A stretch of 35,948 nt of DNA. Source: Planctomycetota bacterium. Its GTDB lineage: Bacteria; Planctomycetota; Phycisphaerae; SM23-33. The first letter of the stretch is position 1. Each line of letters begins with the position of its first letter. Positions 16,725 to 25,239 of the stretch are shown one piece after another. A program made the position numbers and the translations under genes. The notes under the pieces are model-generated. The model was not told the DNA's origin. It made no database searches and worked only from the letters and a program-made list of their open reading frames with translations. The stretch covers positions 1 to 35,948 of the forward strand of contig DAOVZK010000019.1 in assembly GCA_030635145.1 (NCBI GenBank), read 5' to 3'.

Positions 16725-17012
16725 ATGGCAAAGTACCGAAGATACAGTAAAGAATTCAAGTTACAGGCATCAAAATTAGTTACGCAACAGGGTTATTCGT
16801 ACGATCAGGCGGCGAAGCAATTGGGGACCACAGGTTGGTCGATCAGGAACTGGATTCTGAAATTCCAGCAAACAGGCGAACTTCCATCAAAAAAAGAATT
16901 CCAGCCCAAGGTCGATGAAATCAGAGAACTCCGAAAAGAGCTTGCCCAGCTCAGGATGGAGAACGAAATCTTAAAAAAAGCGGCGGCGTACTTTGCAAAG
17001 GAGTCGCTATGA
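16725..17012 (+). CDS. IS3-family transposase OrfA
   Basis: A 95-aa DNA-binding subunit with a helix-turn-helix near the N-terminus (YRRYSKEFKLQASKLVTQQG, then YDQAAKQLGTTGWSIRNWI) and a leucine-zipper-like end (IRELRKELAQLRMENEILKK). ATG 16725 has AGGAG 8 nt upstream; the frame opens earlier at 16698, but that ATG has no ribosome binding site. A slippery A AAA AAA G (16973-16980) lies in the proper zero-frame register for -1 frameshifting to make OrfAB. The stop overlaps the orfB start as ATGA. Confidence 0.92.
   Translation: MAKYRRYSKEFKLQASKLVTQQGYSYDQAAKQLGTTGWSIRNWILKFQQTGELPSKKEFQPKVDEIRELRKELAQLRMENEILKKAAAYFAKESL
16973..16980 (+). promoter_or_regulatory. Programmed -1 frameshift site (A7G)
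   Basis: Seven A residues then G, read TTA AAA AAA GCG in the orfA frame. A -1 slip enters the orfB frame, which is open from here through the orfB ATG (S-G-G-V-L-C-K-G-V-A-M), giving an OrfAB fusion as in IS911 and IS3. Stimulatory downstream structure was not assessed. Confidence 0.7.
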
Positions 17013-17887
17013 AGTACGCATGGATCACAAAACACAAGCGACTCTTTCCAACGGCGGTTATGTGCCGCGTATTGAATGTAAGCACCAGCGGATATTATGA
17101 CAGTTTCAAACGCCCATCATCCTCTCAACATATCCGACGCAAATCCATTGCCCAGGCAGCTGCTTGCAGTTACTTTGAAAGTCAGCGTATTTACGGTCAT
17201 CGTAAAGTGCATATGGATTTAGTTGAAGAAGGTGTTCTTTGCTGCCGAGAGACGGTTCGGCGTATCATGCGTGATATAGGGCTATACAGCCGTATAAAAC
17301 GTAAATTTGTCGTTACCACGAACTCCGATCACAAGCTATCAATTGCGGAGAACATACTGAATCGTGATTTTACGGCCGATGCTCCAAACCTCAAGTGGGT
17401 TGCTGATATTACATATATCCCAACGAAGACAGGCTGGCTTTATCTGGCGGTCGTCATGGATTTGTTCTCGCGGAGAATCGTTGGCTGGGCGATGAGTGAC
17501 ATTATCGATTCTGAACTTGTCCAGTCGGCAATGAGAATGGCCTTGCTGCACCGTGGGCCAGATGCAGGCTTAATCCATCATAGTGATCGTGGTGTTCAAT
17601 ATGCAGCTGAAGACTTCCAGCGTTTACTGGATGACAACAAGGTTGTTTGCAGTATGAGCCGGAAAGGTAATTGCTGGGATAATGCCTGTGCGGAAAGTTT
17701 TTTTGGCCGTTTGAAAAGTGAGCGGGTTAAGAACAAAATATATGGGAGTTTTGAGGACGCGAAAAAAGATATTTTCAATTACATTGAGGTGTTCTATAAT
17801 CGTAAGCGTCGACATGAATCATTGGGCTACGTAAGCCCGGTGGTCTATGAGGAAATGTATGAAATGAAACCAGAACGGGCGGCATAA
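17009..17887 (+). CDS. IS3-family transposase OrfB (DDE integrase domain)
   Basis: A 292-aa catalytic subunit with an rve/DDE fold. The acidic triad is D133 (VADITYIPTK), D193 (HHSDRGVQY) and E229 (NACAESFFGRLKSERV), with the family's 35-residue spacing between the second Asp and the Glu. An HTH_21 region lies N-terminal (CSYFESQRIYGHRKVHMDL) and the conserved YNRKRRHESLGYVSP end is present. Full length with no frameshift, so the element may be active. AAGGAG lies 6 nt before the ATG, allowing separate translation in addition to the OrfAB frameshift product. Confidence 0.95.
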   Translation: MKYAWITKHKRLFPTAVMCRVLNVSTSGYYDSFKRPSSSQHIRRKSIAQAAACSYFESQRIYGHRKVHMDLVEEGVLCCRETVRRIMRDIGLYSRIKRKFVVTTNSDHKLSIAENILNRDFTADAPNLKWVADITYIPTKTGWLYLAVVMDLFSRRIVGWAMSDIIDSELVQSAMRMALLHRGPDAGLIHHSDRGVQYAAEDFQRLLDDNKVVCSMSRKGNCWDNACAESFFGRLKSERVKNKIYGSFEDAKKDIFNYIEVFYNRKRRHESLGYVSPVVYEEMYEMKPERAA

Positions 17888-17925
17888 TTGGCAAGACAAG
17901 TGTCCGCCATCTGTTTAGCACCTCA

Positions 17926-18118
17926 CGAAGCGTTTATCGATTCTTCCTCGACGCTCTAAAAGCCACATGCAATCCTAATCTAACCTACCCCACTCTCATA
18001 CCTCAAAAAGCGTGAATGGTTACTAAATAAAGAAGGACCGAGTTTTTTCGTAAGACAACAGAGTATTATATTTGCTCAAACATTGCCAAGCAGAATAAAA
18101 CGGTCGAGCTTTTCCCGG
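17926..18118. other. Spacer between IS3 element and sulfur operon
   Basis: Contains no gene I can support. One plus frame gives about 30 codons (RSVYRFFLDALKATCNPN) right after the IS, possibly the tail of whatever gene once lay there, but it does not match the GNAT family. No strong terminator for the minus-strand cys operon was found. Confidence 0.4.
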
Positions 18119-19942
18119 TTAGAGGAAATACTCGGGCAAGTATTCCTTCGCATGAAGAAGCTCGTGGATTTCTCGCATGGCGTCGCGGTCGGCTGTTTCT
18201 ATCGACAGGTCAGGTTTTCTGCGGAACAGATTATGATCTTGCACGCCAATAACGACCAATTCACTGGGCTGGTTCAGGGTGTCTAGAATATTCAGCTCAT
18301 CATCGTTCAGATCCGAAATTGCCGTAATCAAAATCACACCGGCATCGGTAAACAGGTGTGCCATTTCGCCCAATCGTCTGAGAAACTCCACGCGTTCATC
18401 GGCATGCCGCAAATCGGAATCAATACCAATCAGACTGTTCGATAACCCAAGGTAGTAAACCAATCGCCCGGAACTAAAAAGATACTCCTCAAGCGATTTG
18501 GCAAGTTTCTTTTTACCGACTCCCGCAGGGCCGCACAATACCACAAGTGCGGATCGCTGGACAAACCGTCCCGTCCGCATTTCTGTGGTAATAGATGAAC
18601 GATCCCACGCCTGTTCCCGCAGGTGGACATGTTTCTGAATCAGGGTATCGGAATCCTGCGGAGCATCCAGGATAACCCCGCCGCCGGCGATTTCGTAATT
18701 ATCAATTATGACGAATCGGCCGGTCTGGGGCAAATCTTCCGCAAGATCGCACGCAACGGACTGATATGTTTCCAGCGTGCACTCAGCCATGTCGTGTTTT
18801 TCAATCTGAAGACGATTGGCCGTCGTCGAAAGATCAGACGCATCGAGAACCGTCGCGATATCCGTCAGCCAAACCGGAGTTCTGACACCGGCGAGTTTCA
18901 TTTTGTATCGTTTGCCCATGACCATCGGATTCGGGCTAAGCCAAAACATATTGACCTGCAGCTTGCTGGTAACTTTTCCCGGAACTTGATCAGCTTTGCA
19001 GATAAGCTCACCGGGCTTAACGTAAATTTGCGTCGACAGCGTTATGCCCATAGATTCCCCTGCCGATGCCGTTGTGCAAGCGCGACTATTGAACGCCTCG
19101 ATAGATGCAACCTGCGACTTTTTTCCGGAAGGCAAAAAAACGATCTCATCTCCCACATCCAGCGACCCGGTTAAAATTCGGCCGGCAATTATCCGGCGGT
19201 CATCATTCTCGGCAGTGAACTTGTAAATATCCTGCACGGGCAGCCTTAACGGTTTGTTAACCGGCGCAGGTTCTTTTTGAAACTCGTCGAGCATATCCAA
19301 AACGCTATGCCCCTTGTACCAAGGCGTGTTTTGGGAAACTTCGGTTATATTGTCGCCATTGCGAGCACTGAGGGGAATAAACGCCTTGGGAGTAATTCCG
19401 ATCCGGTTTAGAAATTCGGTATATTCCTGGCAAATGGCGTCGAATTTTCCCTGATCAAAATTCACGAGATCCATTTTGTTTACGCATACCGCCAGCTGCC
19501 GGACTCCGAGCATACTGACAAGATATCCATGCCGACGCGAATTTTCCTGCACGCCTTCATGTGCATCTATAACCAGCAGCCCAGCTTCGGCGCGGGCCGC
19601 CCCAGATATCATATTCTTGAGGAATTCGATATGTCCCGGCGCGTCGATGATAATATATTCTCGCTTGGCCGACTTGAAAAAGCAGCGAGCAGAATCGATA
19701 GTGATTCCCTGTGCCTGCTCATCCTTCAATGCATCGAGGAGAAAAGCGTATTCAAACGGCCGAGCGTTTTGGCGGCATTGCTGCTGCACCATTTCCAACT
19801 TACCCTGGGGTAACGAACCAGTATCGGCAAGCAGACGGCCTATCACGGTACTCTTACCGTGATCAACATGGCCGACAACGACGATATTCATCTGCTCGCG
19901 GGATGCTGTTTTGCCTGGCGATATATTTGTATCTGTTTTCAT
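18119..19942 (-). CDS. cysN: Sulfate adenylyltransferase GTPase subunit with degenerate APS-kinase-like domain
   Basis: The 607-aa product has an EF-Tu-like CysN part (residues 20-450) that drives APS formation by GTP hydrolysis. The G motifs are intact: [21 protein letters not shown]. The tail (about 463-607) aligns with APS kinase: [20 protein letters not shown], then [19 protein letters not shown]. The P-loop Ser/Thr after Lys is Lys, the LDGDN motif is replaced by LGLSNSLIG, and the FISP segment is missing, so kinase activity is unlikely. The open frame continues upstream through cysD to 20476, but ATG 19942, just before [19 protein letters not shown]-like sequence, is the true start. Last gene of the operon, 70 nt after cysD. 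Confidence 0.9.
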   Translation of the reverse strand: MKTDTNISPGKTASREQMNIVVVGHVDHGKSTVIGRLLADTGSLPQGKLEMVQQQCRQNARPFEYAFLLDALKDEQAQGITIDSARCFFKSAKREYIIIDAPGHIEFLKNMISGAARAEAGLLVIDAHEGVQENSRRHGYLVSMLGVRQLAVCVNKMDLVNFDQGKFDAICQEYTEFLNRIGITPKAFIPLSARNGDNITEVSQNTPWYKGHSVLDMLDEFQKEPAPVNKPLRLPVQDIYKFTAENDDRRIIAGRILTGSLDVGDEIVFLPSGKKSQVASIEAFNSRACTTASAGESMGITLSTQIYVKPGELICKADQVPGKVTSKLQVNMFWLSPNPMVMGKRYKMKLAGVRTPVWLTDIATVLDASDLSTTANRLQIEKHDMAECTLETYQSVACDLAEDLPQTGRFVIIDNYEIAGGGVILDAPQDSDTLIQKHVHLREQAWDRSSITTEMRTGRFVQRSALVVLCGPAGVGKKKLAKSLEEYLFSSGRLVYYLGLSNSLIGIDSDLRHADERVEFLRRLGEMAHLFTDAGVILITAISDLNDDELNILDTLNQPSELVVIGVQDHNLFRRKPDLSIETADRDAMREIHELLHAKEYLPEYFL

Positions 19943-20012
19943 CAGGATTTCCCGTATTCCTATTAAGGTTCTGCTATTCAATTCGGCGTACTTAGAGCGA
20001 TTCTCAAAAATC

Positions 20013-20894
20013 TTACATGTACCCATCGCGCCGGAGGGTCTCGAGGCTTTGCCCGTCTTCTTTGTCCTGCTCTCGGCCTGAACGTTCGGCGATATTCGCA
20101 AACTTTCCGCTCTGCAGCTCTTCGATAATTTCGCGAACATTGGTCGCCGTGGACTCCACGGGACTTGTACAGGGAGCGCATCCCAACGAGCGATATCGCT
20201 TACCATCACCCTTATCAAAGTACAGGTCAATAATCGGGATATTCTCGCGTTCGATATATTCCCAGATATTCTGTTCTGTCCAGTCGAGCAAGGGATGAAT
20301 TCGCACATGCGTGCCCGGTGCGAAATCTGTTTTGAACTGATTCCACAATTCCGGTGGCTGATCGCCGACATCCCAGTCATTTTCCTGGTTGCGCGGTGAG
20401 AAATATCGCTCCTTAGATCGGGAGCCTTCTTCATCGCTCCGCACACCCACGATAACACCAGTGTACGGCGGCCCACCTTCGGTTTTATCGTACTTGCCGG
20501 TTTCGTGATTCAAAACCCATCTCGGCCAATCGCCGGAAAGCGTATGTTTCAACGCTTCGCTCTTGAGACCCTTGCAGCATTGCAGGCGTGTCAGCGTTCC
20601 GGCCGGGAAAGATTGCCCGTTATCCAGGGCTTGAGAGTTTCGGCCGTAACTCATGTTCAACTTCCATTCCAAGGCCACGCGATCGCGATATTCGATCATC
20701 GCGGGAATTTTGTATTCGGTGTCAATGTGCAAAAGCGGAATCGGCACATGCCCGAAAAATGCCTTACGTGCCAGCCACAGCAAAACCGTACTGTCCTTGC
20801 CGATCGACCAGAGCATTACCAGCTCTTTGAACTCCCGGTAAGCCTCGCGAAGGATATAAACGCTCTGCGATTCTAATATTTTAAGCTGATCCAT
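20013..20894 (-). CDS. cysD: Sulfate adenylyltransferase subunit 2
   Basis: CysD, the ATP-pyrophosphatase-fold subunit that forms APS from ATP and sulfate together with CysN. At 293 aa it has normal length. Signatures: [19 protein letters not shown], the PP-loop [14 protein letters not shown] (SxGKDS), [21 protein letters not shown]-equivalent region with [50 protein letters not shown], and the C-terminal [24 protein letters not shown]. It starts 2 nt after the stop of the reductase fusion, so the two are translationally coupled. Confidence 0.96.
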   Translation of the reverse strand: MDQLKILESQSVYILREAYREFKELVMLWSIGKDSTVLLWLARKAFFGHVPIPLLHIDTEYKIPAMIEYRDRVALEWKLNMSYGRNSQALDNGQSFPAGTLTRLQCCKGLKSEALKHTLSGDWPRWVLNHETGKYDKTEGGPPYTGVIVGVRSDEEGSRSKERYFSPRNQENDWDVGDQPPELWNQFKTDFAPGTHVRIHPLLDWTEQNIWEYIERENIPIIDLYFDKGDGKRYRSLGCAPCTSPVESTATNVREIIEELQSGKFANIAERSGREQDKEDGQSLETLRRDGYM

Positions 20895-20896
20895 TG

Positions 20897-23020
20897 TCAG
20901 TCACCATTCTTTCTGACCAGTTTTTCGTCAACAACGTGCAGCCCGCATTCTTTCTGCTCGGGCGTCTCCCACCACCATCGACCGGAGCGGATATCTTCAC
21001 CATCACGCACCGCCCTGGTGCAAGGTTTACAACCGATGCTCGGGTATCCTTTATCGTGCAACAAGTTGTAAGGAACATTATTTTCGCGGATGAACGCCCA
21101 CACCTCGTCATTGCTCCAGTTCACCAGCGGATTGATTTTGACAAGCCCATTCGACTCGTCCCACTCGATACGCTCAACGTCTTTGCGGGTGGTGGCCTGC
21201 TGTTTTCGCAAGCCTGTCACCCAGGCATCTAAGGTCGCAAGCTCGCGCCGTAGTGGTTCGACCTTCCGAACGAAACAGCATTGCTTGCGGGCTTCAACAC
21301 TATCGTAAAAGAGATTCGGCCCGTCGTTGTTTACCATCTGCTCAACGGTTTGGGCGTCTGGGAACAACATTTTTATCCACAGGCCATACTTTTTGTATGT
21401 CGCCTCGATAACGTCATAGGTTTTTTGCGGCAGCCGGCCGGTATCGATTGTAAAAACTTTCGGCCGTTCCACAGCTTCGCCAAAAATCTCACAAAGCATA
21501 TGGGTAATAACCTGATCCTCGGGGCTTAGGCTTGAGGCAAGGGCGATTTTGTCGCCGAAATGTTTCCACACAAATTTCAGAAAAGCATCTGTTGGTAATT
21601 CAGCGGTTTGTTTTCGCAATGTCAAAATAAGTTCGTTCATCCTAGCGGTCTCCGGTTTGCGACTTGAATTTTTTTGGATTTCATCTACCACGTCTTCGGT
21701 TAGTACTTTTTGTGCAACTGGCACGGCCAGACGGTCATCATGTCCCATACCGCCCCCAGCCCGAATATCGAATGCTTCCACACGCCGACCCTGCGAGTCG
21801 GTAGTCATTCGGCCGCTCAATCCGATATCCGCCACCGCTGGATGCGAGCAACCGTTCGGGCAACCGGATATGCAAACTGTTGCACCGGGTGGCAACATTC
21901 CTGCGCACTGTTTCCGAATGCGGTCGGCAATTTCGTTCGTGTGTACAATCGCGTGGGCACACCACCGCTTACCCGGGCAGGTAACGACCGACACCGATGC
22001 CTTCGCCGCCTCACTCAGCGAAGGGAACTTTGAAAGTTTCAGCTCCAAATTTTGAACGCTACGAGCAAAAATCACCACACGATGATGCGTATCAATTGCG
22101 ACACGCAAATCTTCGTCGTCGGCGAGATCACCGAGGGCTTCTGCCATCTCGGGAGAAATGTCACCATTGGGGAACGTCAGTATTTTTTGTTCGTCAAACC
22201 CAGATTCTGTCGCATCAAGATCGGGAGTTGGCCAAATCAGTTCTGCCTTTGTTTCGGTAAAAGTCTCCTGCAGCAGATTTAAAAATACAGCATCTCCCAT
22301 ACGTTCCCGCACGTGCCGGAGACGGGCCTTGCGACGATTTTCGCGGTCGCCGTGCGTGGCGAAAACTTTTATCGCAGCTATCACAAGTGGAACGACATCG
22401 CCTGCTTCCAGCCAATCCTTAAAAAGAATTCCCGTGTTCGGCTTGGCCCCCAACGACCCAGCTACGATCACCTTGAAACCCATCCGCATCCCGTTGCGTT
22501 TAGTGACAAGGCCTAAATCTTGTATCCACGGCTGGCCGCAAGTTTCGCTGCATGATAATGAAATTTTGAACTTCCGCGGTAGCGAATAGATACCCTCGAT
22601 CTTCGCCATTTCAATTTCGAGCGTCTTGGCTAATAGCGACAGGTCGGCCGTCCCAGTCACAGTTCCACTGCAAGGGCAAACGATGGTATTTCGCGGAGTA
22701 TCACCGGCGGCACCGAACGTGGTTAAACCAACCGATCCCAACTCCGCCTGGACGCTCGGAATCTGCTCGGGTTGAAGATCATGAATCTCAATGTCCTGTC
22801 GCGTTGTCAAGTGCAGCGGAGTCTTGGGCGTGAACTCCCTTACAATCTCCGCCAATTTCCGCCACTGTCGGCCGGTCAATCGTCCACCGGAATTTTTTAA
22901 ACGTTGCAACCAGCGGCCCTCCTGAATTTGTTTGTATAACCCGAGAAGTTTCTGGTCACCGAGATTCGATGGGATTTCCGGGCAGGGAAAAAGATTGATG
23001 GTGTCATTTGGTTGGGACAT
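20897..23020 (-). CDS. Fusion: siroheme sulfite reductase + APS reductase (CysH)
   Basis: A 707-aa two-enzyme polypeptide for APS to sulfite to sulfide. Residues 1-445 are a NirA/CysI-type ferredoxin-dependent sulfite/nitrite reductase: [27 protein letters not shown], and the 4Fe-4S/siroheme ligands C348, C354, C387 and C391 (CPGKRWC, SGCPNGC). Residues 465-707 are Cys[30 protein letters not shown] at 581-582 and CxxC at 664/667 ([10 protein letters not shown]), the cluster pattern of APS-using reductases, and the catalytic KECGLH (C692). Sulfite rather than nitrite as substrate is inferred from the fusion and the operon. The start at 23020 has GAGGTG upstream; the frame opens at 23032. It overlaps the DUF2061 stop by 17 nt. 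Confidence 0.93.
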   Translation of the reverse strand: MSQPNDTINLFPCPEIPSNLGDQKLLGLYKQIQEGRWLQRLKNSGGRLTGRQWRKLAEIVREFTPKTPLHLTTRQDIEIHDLQPEQIPSVQAELGSVGLTTFGAAGDTPRNTIVCPCSGTVTGTADLSLLAKTLEIEMAKIEGIYSLPRKFKISLSCSETCGQPWIQDLGLVTKRNGMRMGFKVIVAGSLGAKPNTGILFKDWLEAGDVVPLVIAAIKVFATHGDRENRRKARLRHVRERMGDAVFLNLLQETFTETKAELIWPTPDLDATESGFDEQKILTFPNGDISPEMAEALGDLADDEDLRVAIDTHHRVVIFARSVQNLELKLSKFPSLSEAAKASVSVVTCPGKRWCAHAIVHTNEIADRIRKQCAGMLPPGATVCISGCPNGCSHPAVADIGLSGRMTTDSQGRRVEAFDIRAGGGMGHDDRLAVPVAQKVLTEDVVDEIQKNSSRKPETARMNELILTLRKQTAELPTDAFLKFVWKHFGDKIALASSLSPEDQVITHMLCEIFGEAVERPKVFTIDTGRLPQKTYDVIEATYKKYGLWIKMLFPDAQTVEQMVNNDGPNLFYDSVEARKQCCFVRKVEPLRRELATLDAWVTGLRKQQATTRKDVERIEWDESNGLVKINPLVNWSNDEVWAFIRENNVPYNLLHDKGYPSIGCKPCTRAVRDGEDIRSGRWWWETPEQKECGLHVVDEKLVRKNGD

Positions 23021-23264
23021 TTTGCACCTCATATTGCCCTCTCGGAATGCTGTTGGCGGGCTGCTTCAAATTTCCAAATCCGCTTTTCAGCCACGCGCGT
23101 TCGTGGGCATAATATGCGACAAGTTTAATCACAGTGTCACCCAACCCGATAGTTGCCGCCAATTCGCCGTTACCAGTAACGACCCACGCAACGGTAGTTG
23201 TTATACCCCAGGCAGCCACTCGCCACGTAAGCGACTTTGCAACTGTACGAATATGTGATTCCAC
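23004..23264 (-). CDS. DUF2061 membrane protein of the sulfate assimilation operon
   Basis: An 86-aa protein with the DUF2061 pattern: a basic start (SHIRTVAKSLTWRVAAWG), two hydrophobic helices (TTTVAWVVTGNGELAATIG and DTVIKLVAYYAHERAWLK). DUF2061 genes often neighbour cysteine and sulfate assimilation genes; the role is unknown. The preferred start is GTG 23264, with AAAGGA exactly 7 nt upstream. The frame is also open back to ATG 23348 through a segment that is the N-terminus of an Rrf2 regulator (see separate entry), so a 114-aa fused product is possible. The stop overlaps the reductase-fusion start. Confidence 0.75.
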   Translation of the reverse strand: MESHIRTVAKSLTWRVAAWGITTTVAWVVTGNGELAATIGLGDTVIKLVAYYAHERAWLKSGFGNLKQPANSIPRGQYEVQNVPTK

Positions 23265-23280
23265 TTTAAGATCCTTTACG

Positions 23281-23348
23281 TAAAAAATCATCCTTGCTAG
23301 CTCAAAAACTGCTCGAAGGGCATATTGGCATTTCTGTGAAACATTCAT
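23281..23348 (-). pseudogene. Rrf2-family regulator N-terminal remnant
   Basis: The first 19 codons after the operon promoter read MNVSQKCQYALRAVFELAR, the characteristic opening of an Rrf2 winged-helix regulator (compare the family pattern M-x-(L/V)-S-x-K-x-x-YALRA). The wing, the sensory helix and any cluster cysteines are absent; the frame then runs straight into DUF2061. It looks like the scar of an internal deletion of a regulator gene that once headed the operon. CymR, IscR and related Rrf2 proteins control sulfur and Fe-S genes elsewhere. It may survive as a leader peptide or as a DUF2061 extension. Confidence 0.6.
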
Positions 23349-23368
23349 GGTTGAGACCTATACTCTAT

Positions 23369-23409
23369 TAACCCGATAGGAATTATAGGCTACAGATTGG
23401 TAATGTCAA
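23369..23409 (-). promoter_or_regulatory. Sulfur operon promoter with overlapping palindrome
   Basis: On the minus strand TTGACA (23404-23409) and TATAAT (23382-23387) are both perfect consensus hexamers, 16 nt apart. An imperfect inverted repeat, TAATTCCTATCGGGTTA on the minus strand (23369-23385), overlaps the -10 and the expected start site near 23375. That is a good place for a repressor. The Rrf2 remnant just downstream makes an Rrf2-type operator plausible, but the site match itself is not diagnostic. Confidence 0.75.
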
Positions 23410-23790
23410 GAGTTCTTTATTTTTTTACGATAAAATCTTTCTCCACAGCACAACCTTGGAAAACTGGCCCGATATTCCGGTAATGCAAAGGTTGTCCGTA
23501 TCGGTTTTGACGGTCCCACATAGCTGCCCAAAAAGCCGAGATGGCCGAAACCGCACTGGCCATGCGCGAGGAGATTCACACCTGTATCTATATCCCATCC
23601 GAAGCACTGAAACATAAAAGCTGAAACGAAACGGTGGTGGTGTCCCTGACCGACCCTCTGCAACTCCGATCTGAATTTTTCGCTTGCTTGGTACACCAAC
23701 GTGAACGTAGAATTCATGCGAGCGTTTTTTATGTGGCTATTCATGGCTGCTGGCCTGCTCACTGACGGAAAAATTAAACGAGAAAGGGGC
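23410..23790. other. Intergenic region with possible decayed gene (cys/efflux divergence)
   Basis: Divergent spacer between the cys promoter and the efflux operon. Two plus-strand stretches look protein-like but are out of frame with each other: LGKLARYSGNAKVVRIGFDG (frame at 23443, stop at 23521) and MAETALAMREEIHTCIYIPS ending KHKS with a stop at 23622-23624. Together they may be a frameshifted gene remnant; I cannot name the family. An overlapping 118-codon minus-strand frame (23406-23762) runs into the cys promoter and is not credible. Confidence 0.3.
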
Positions 23791-23797
23791 TCGGTTT

Positions 23798-25198
23798 ATG
23801 AAGAGCATGTTTGTCATTGCAGTGCTTGGTGTTGCGATGTTCGTGGCTGGTTGCACGACGCAAAATTCCGAGAGGCCTTTTGCGAAGTATGCCCGCGATG
23901 AATATCGCTCCGATTATGCACATCCGCAAACTTCTGTATCGATCGAACTCAATGAAAATTCCGGGCTTAATGCATACTTGGCCTACGCGGCGCAGCACAA
24001 TCCCGGTTTGGAGGGGGCGTTTAATCGTTGGAAAGCAGCCGTCGAGCGAATTCCGCAGAAAAAATCGCTACCAGATCCGCGGTTGACCTATCGCTACTAC
24101 ATCAGCGAAATCGAAACTCGCGTTGGGCCGATGCGCCAGACCCTTGGGTTATCGCAGACATTTCCATGGTTAGGTAAACTTGAATTACACGGTGATGTCG
24201 CTGCCGAGCTTGCCAAGGCCCAGCGGCTGCGATTCGAGGCGGCCCGATTGAAACTTTTCTACGAGGTCAAAAACGCCTACTGCGAATACTACTACCTGTG
24301 GAGGAGCATCGCGATTGTTAAGGAAAACCTGCAGCTGGTTCAGCGTATGGAGCAGGTCGCCCGGACGCGATACAAAACCGCAACAACATCTCATCCAGAT
24401 GTTATTCGCGCGCAGGTCGAAATCGGCAAATTGGAAGACCGCCTCAAAAGCCTCCAGCATCTCCGCAAACCGATCATGGCAAAGTTAAACGCTGCCCTTA
24501 ATCGCCCCCCCGCGACGGAACTTCCATGGGCAACCGAACTTCCCCAGGAGCAGGTGTCATTTACTGACGAGCAGATGCTCACGTGGGCAAGCGAATCTAA
24601 TCCGGAGCTAAAGGCGATGGACGCTGAAACTGCAGCTGCGAGATATCGCACGGAATTGGCGAAGAAGAACTACTACCCGGATGTTACTTTGGGTGTGGAT
24701 TACACGGATATTGGCAATTCTACGGGTGGACGAAATCCCAGCGACGACGGGAAGGACGCTCTTGCTGTGATGGCGTCGATAAATCTTCCGATCTGGTATA
24801 ATAAACTTTCTGCTGGTGTTCGCGAGGCTCGCTATCGGCATTGGGCGGCGACTTTAAACCGGCATCAGCGTGCCAACGACTTAAATTCGACGTTGCGGCT
24901 GGCGTTGTACCATTTTCACGACGCCCAGCGGAAGGTAGGCCTGTATCGCGATACACTGCTGCCGAAGGCAACGGAATCTGTGGTGGTATCTGAAACAGCT
25001 TTTCGGACCGGAAAAGCAAGCTTCACCGATCTGCTCGACACCCAGCGTTTGTTTCTGGAGTTTGAATTAGCAGCGGAGCGGGCTTTGGCGAATCGCGCTC
25101 AGCGCCTTGCCGAGCTGGAAATGCTTGTCGGCAAACCGATACCCCTTGCCACACCCACCACACAAAAAGCTCTGCCAATCGACGCACCAAAACCGTGA
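23798..25198 (+). CDS. TolC-family outer-membrane efflux lipoprotein (CusC-like)
   Basis: A 466-aa outer-membrane factor of an RND pump, exporting metal across the outer membrane. The lipoprotein signal is MKSMFVIAVLGVAMFVAGC, with C19 as the lipid-modified cysteine (lipobox VAGC). It has the two OEP repeats of TolC: one around residues 50-260 (FNRWKAAVERIPQKKSLPDP, GLSQTFPWLGKLELHGDVA) and one around 265-450 (ASINLPIWYNKLSAGVREAR, YRDTLLPKATESVVVSETAF, GKASFTDLLDTQRLFLEFEL). AAAGGGG lies about 10 nt before the ATG. First gene of the operon; the adaptor follows after 41 nt. Confidence 0.93.
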   Translation: MKSMFVIAVLGVAMFVAGCTTQNSERPFAKYARDEYRSDYAHPQTSVSIELNENSGLNAYLAYAAQHNPGLEGAFNRWKAAVERIPQKKSLPDPRLTYRYYISEIETRVGPMRQTLGLSQTFPWLGKLELHGDVAAELAKAQRLRFEAARLKLFYEVKNAYCEYYYLWRSIAIVKENLQLVQRMEQVARTRYKTATTSHPDVIRAQVEIGKLEDRLKSLQHLRKPIMAKLNAALNRPPATELPWATELPQEQVSFTDEQMLTWASESNPELKAMDAETAAARYRTELAKKNYYPDVTLGVDYTDIGNSTGGRNPSDDGKDALAVMASINLPIWYNKLSAGVREARYRHWAATLNRHQRANDLNSTLRLALYHFHDAQRKVGLYRDTLLPKATESVVVSETAFRTGKASFTDLLDTQRLFLEFELAAERALANRAQRLAELEMLVGKPIPLATPTTQKALPIDAPKP

Positions 25199-25239
25199 GA
25201 TAAATCCTGTCATGATGACGGATTTGAAAGGACACCCCC

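Larger units (their letters stand above)
16656..17925 (+). mobile_element. Complete IS3-family insertion sequence, 1270 bp
   Basis: Bounded by perfect 29-bp inverted repeats at 16656-16684 and 17897-17925, starting TGAGGTGCTAAACAG and ending with its complement, with TG...CA termini as in the IS3 family. It contains orfA and orfB in a -1 relation. No flanking target duplication is visible: GAC lies on the left and CGA on the right. This, with loss of the GNAT 3' half, suggests a deletion or recombination after insertion. A TATAAT at 16694-16699 could serve orfA. Confidence 0.93.

Noticed and set aside
19943-20476. N-terminal 178-codon extension of the cysN frame
   Set aside because: Overlaps cysD entirely and is Arg/Ser-rich shadow; ATG 19942 begins the real CysN.
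23406-23762. 118-codon minus-strand frame
   Set aside because: Runs into the cys operon promoter, has no motif and no ribosome binding site.
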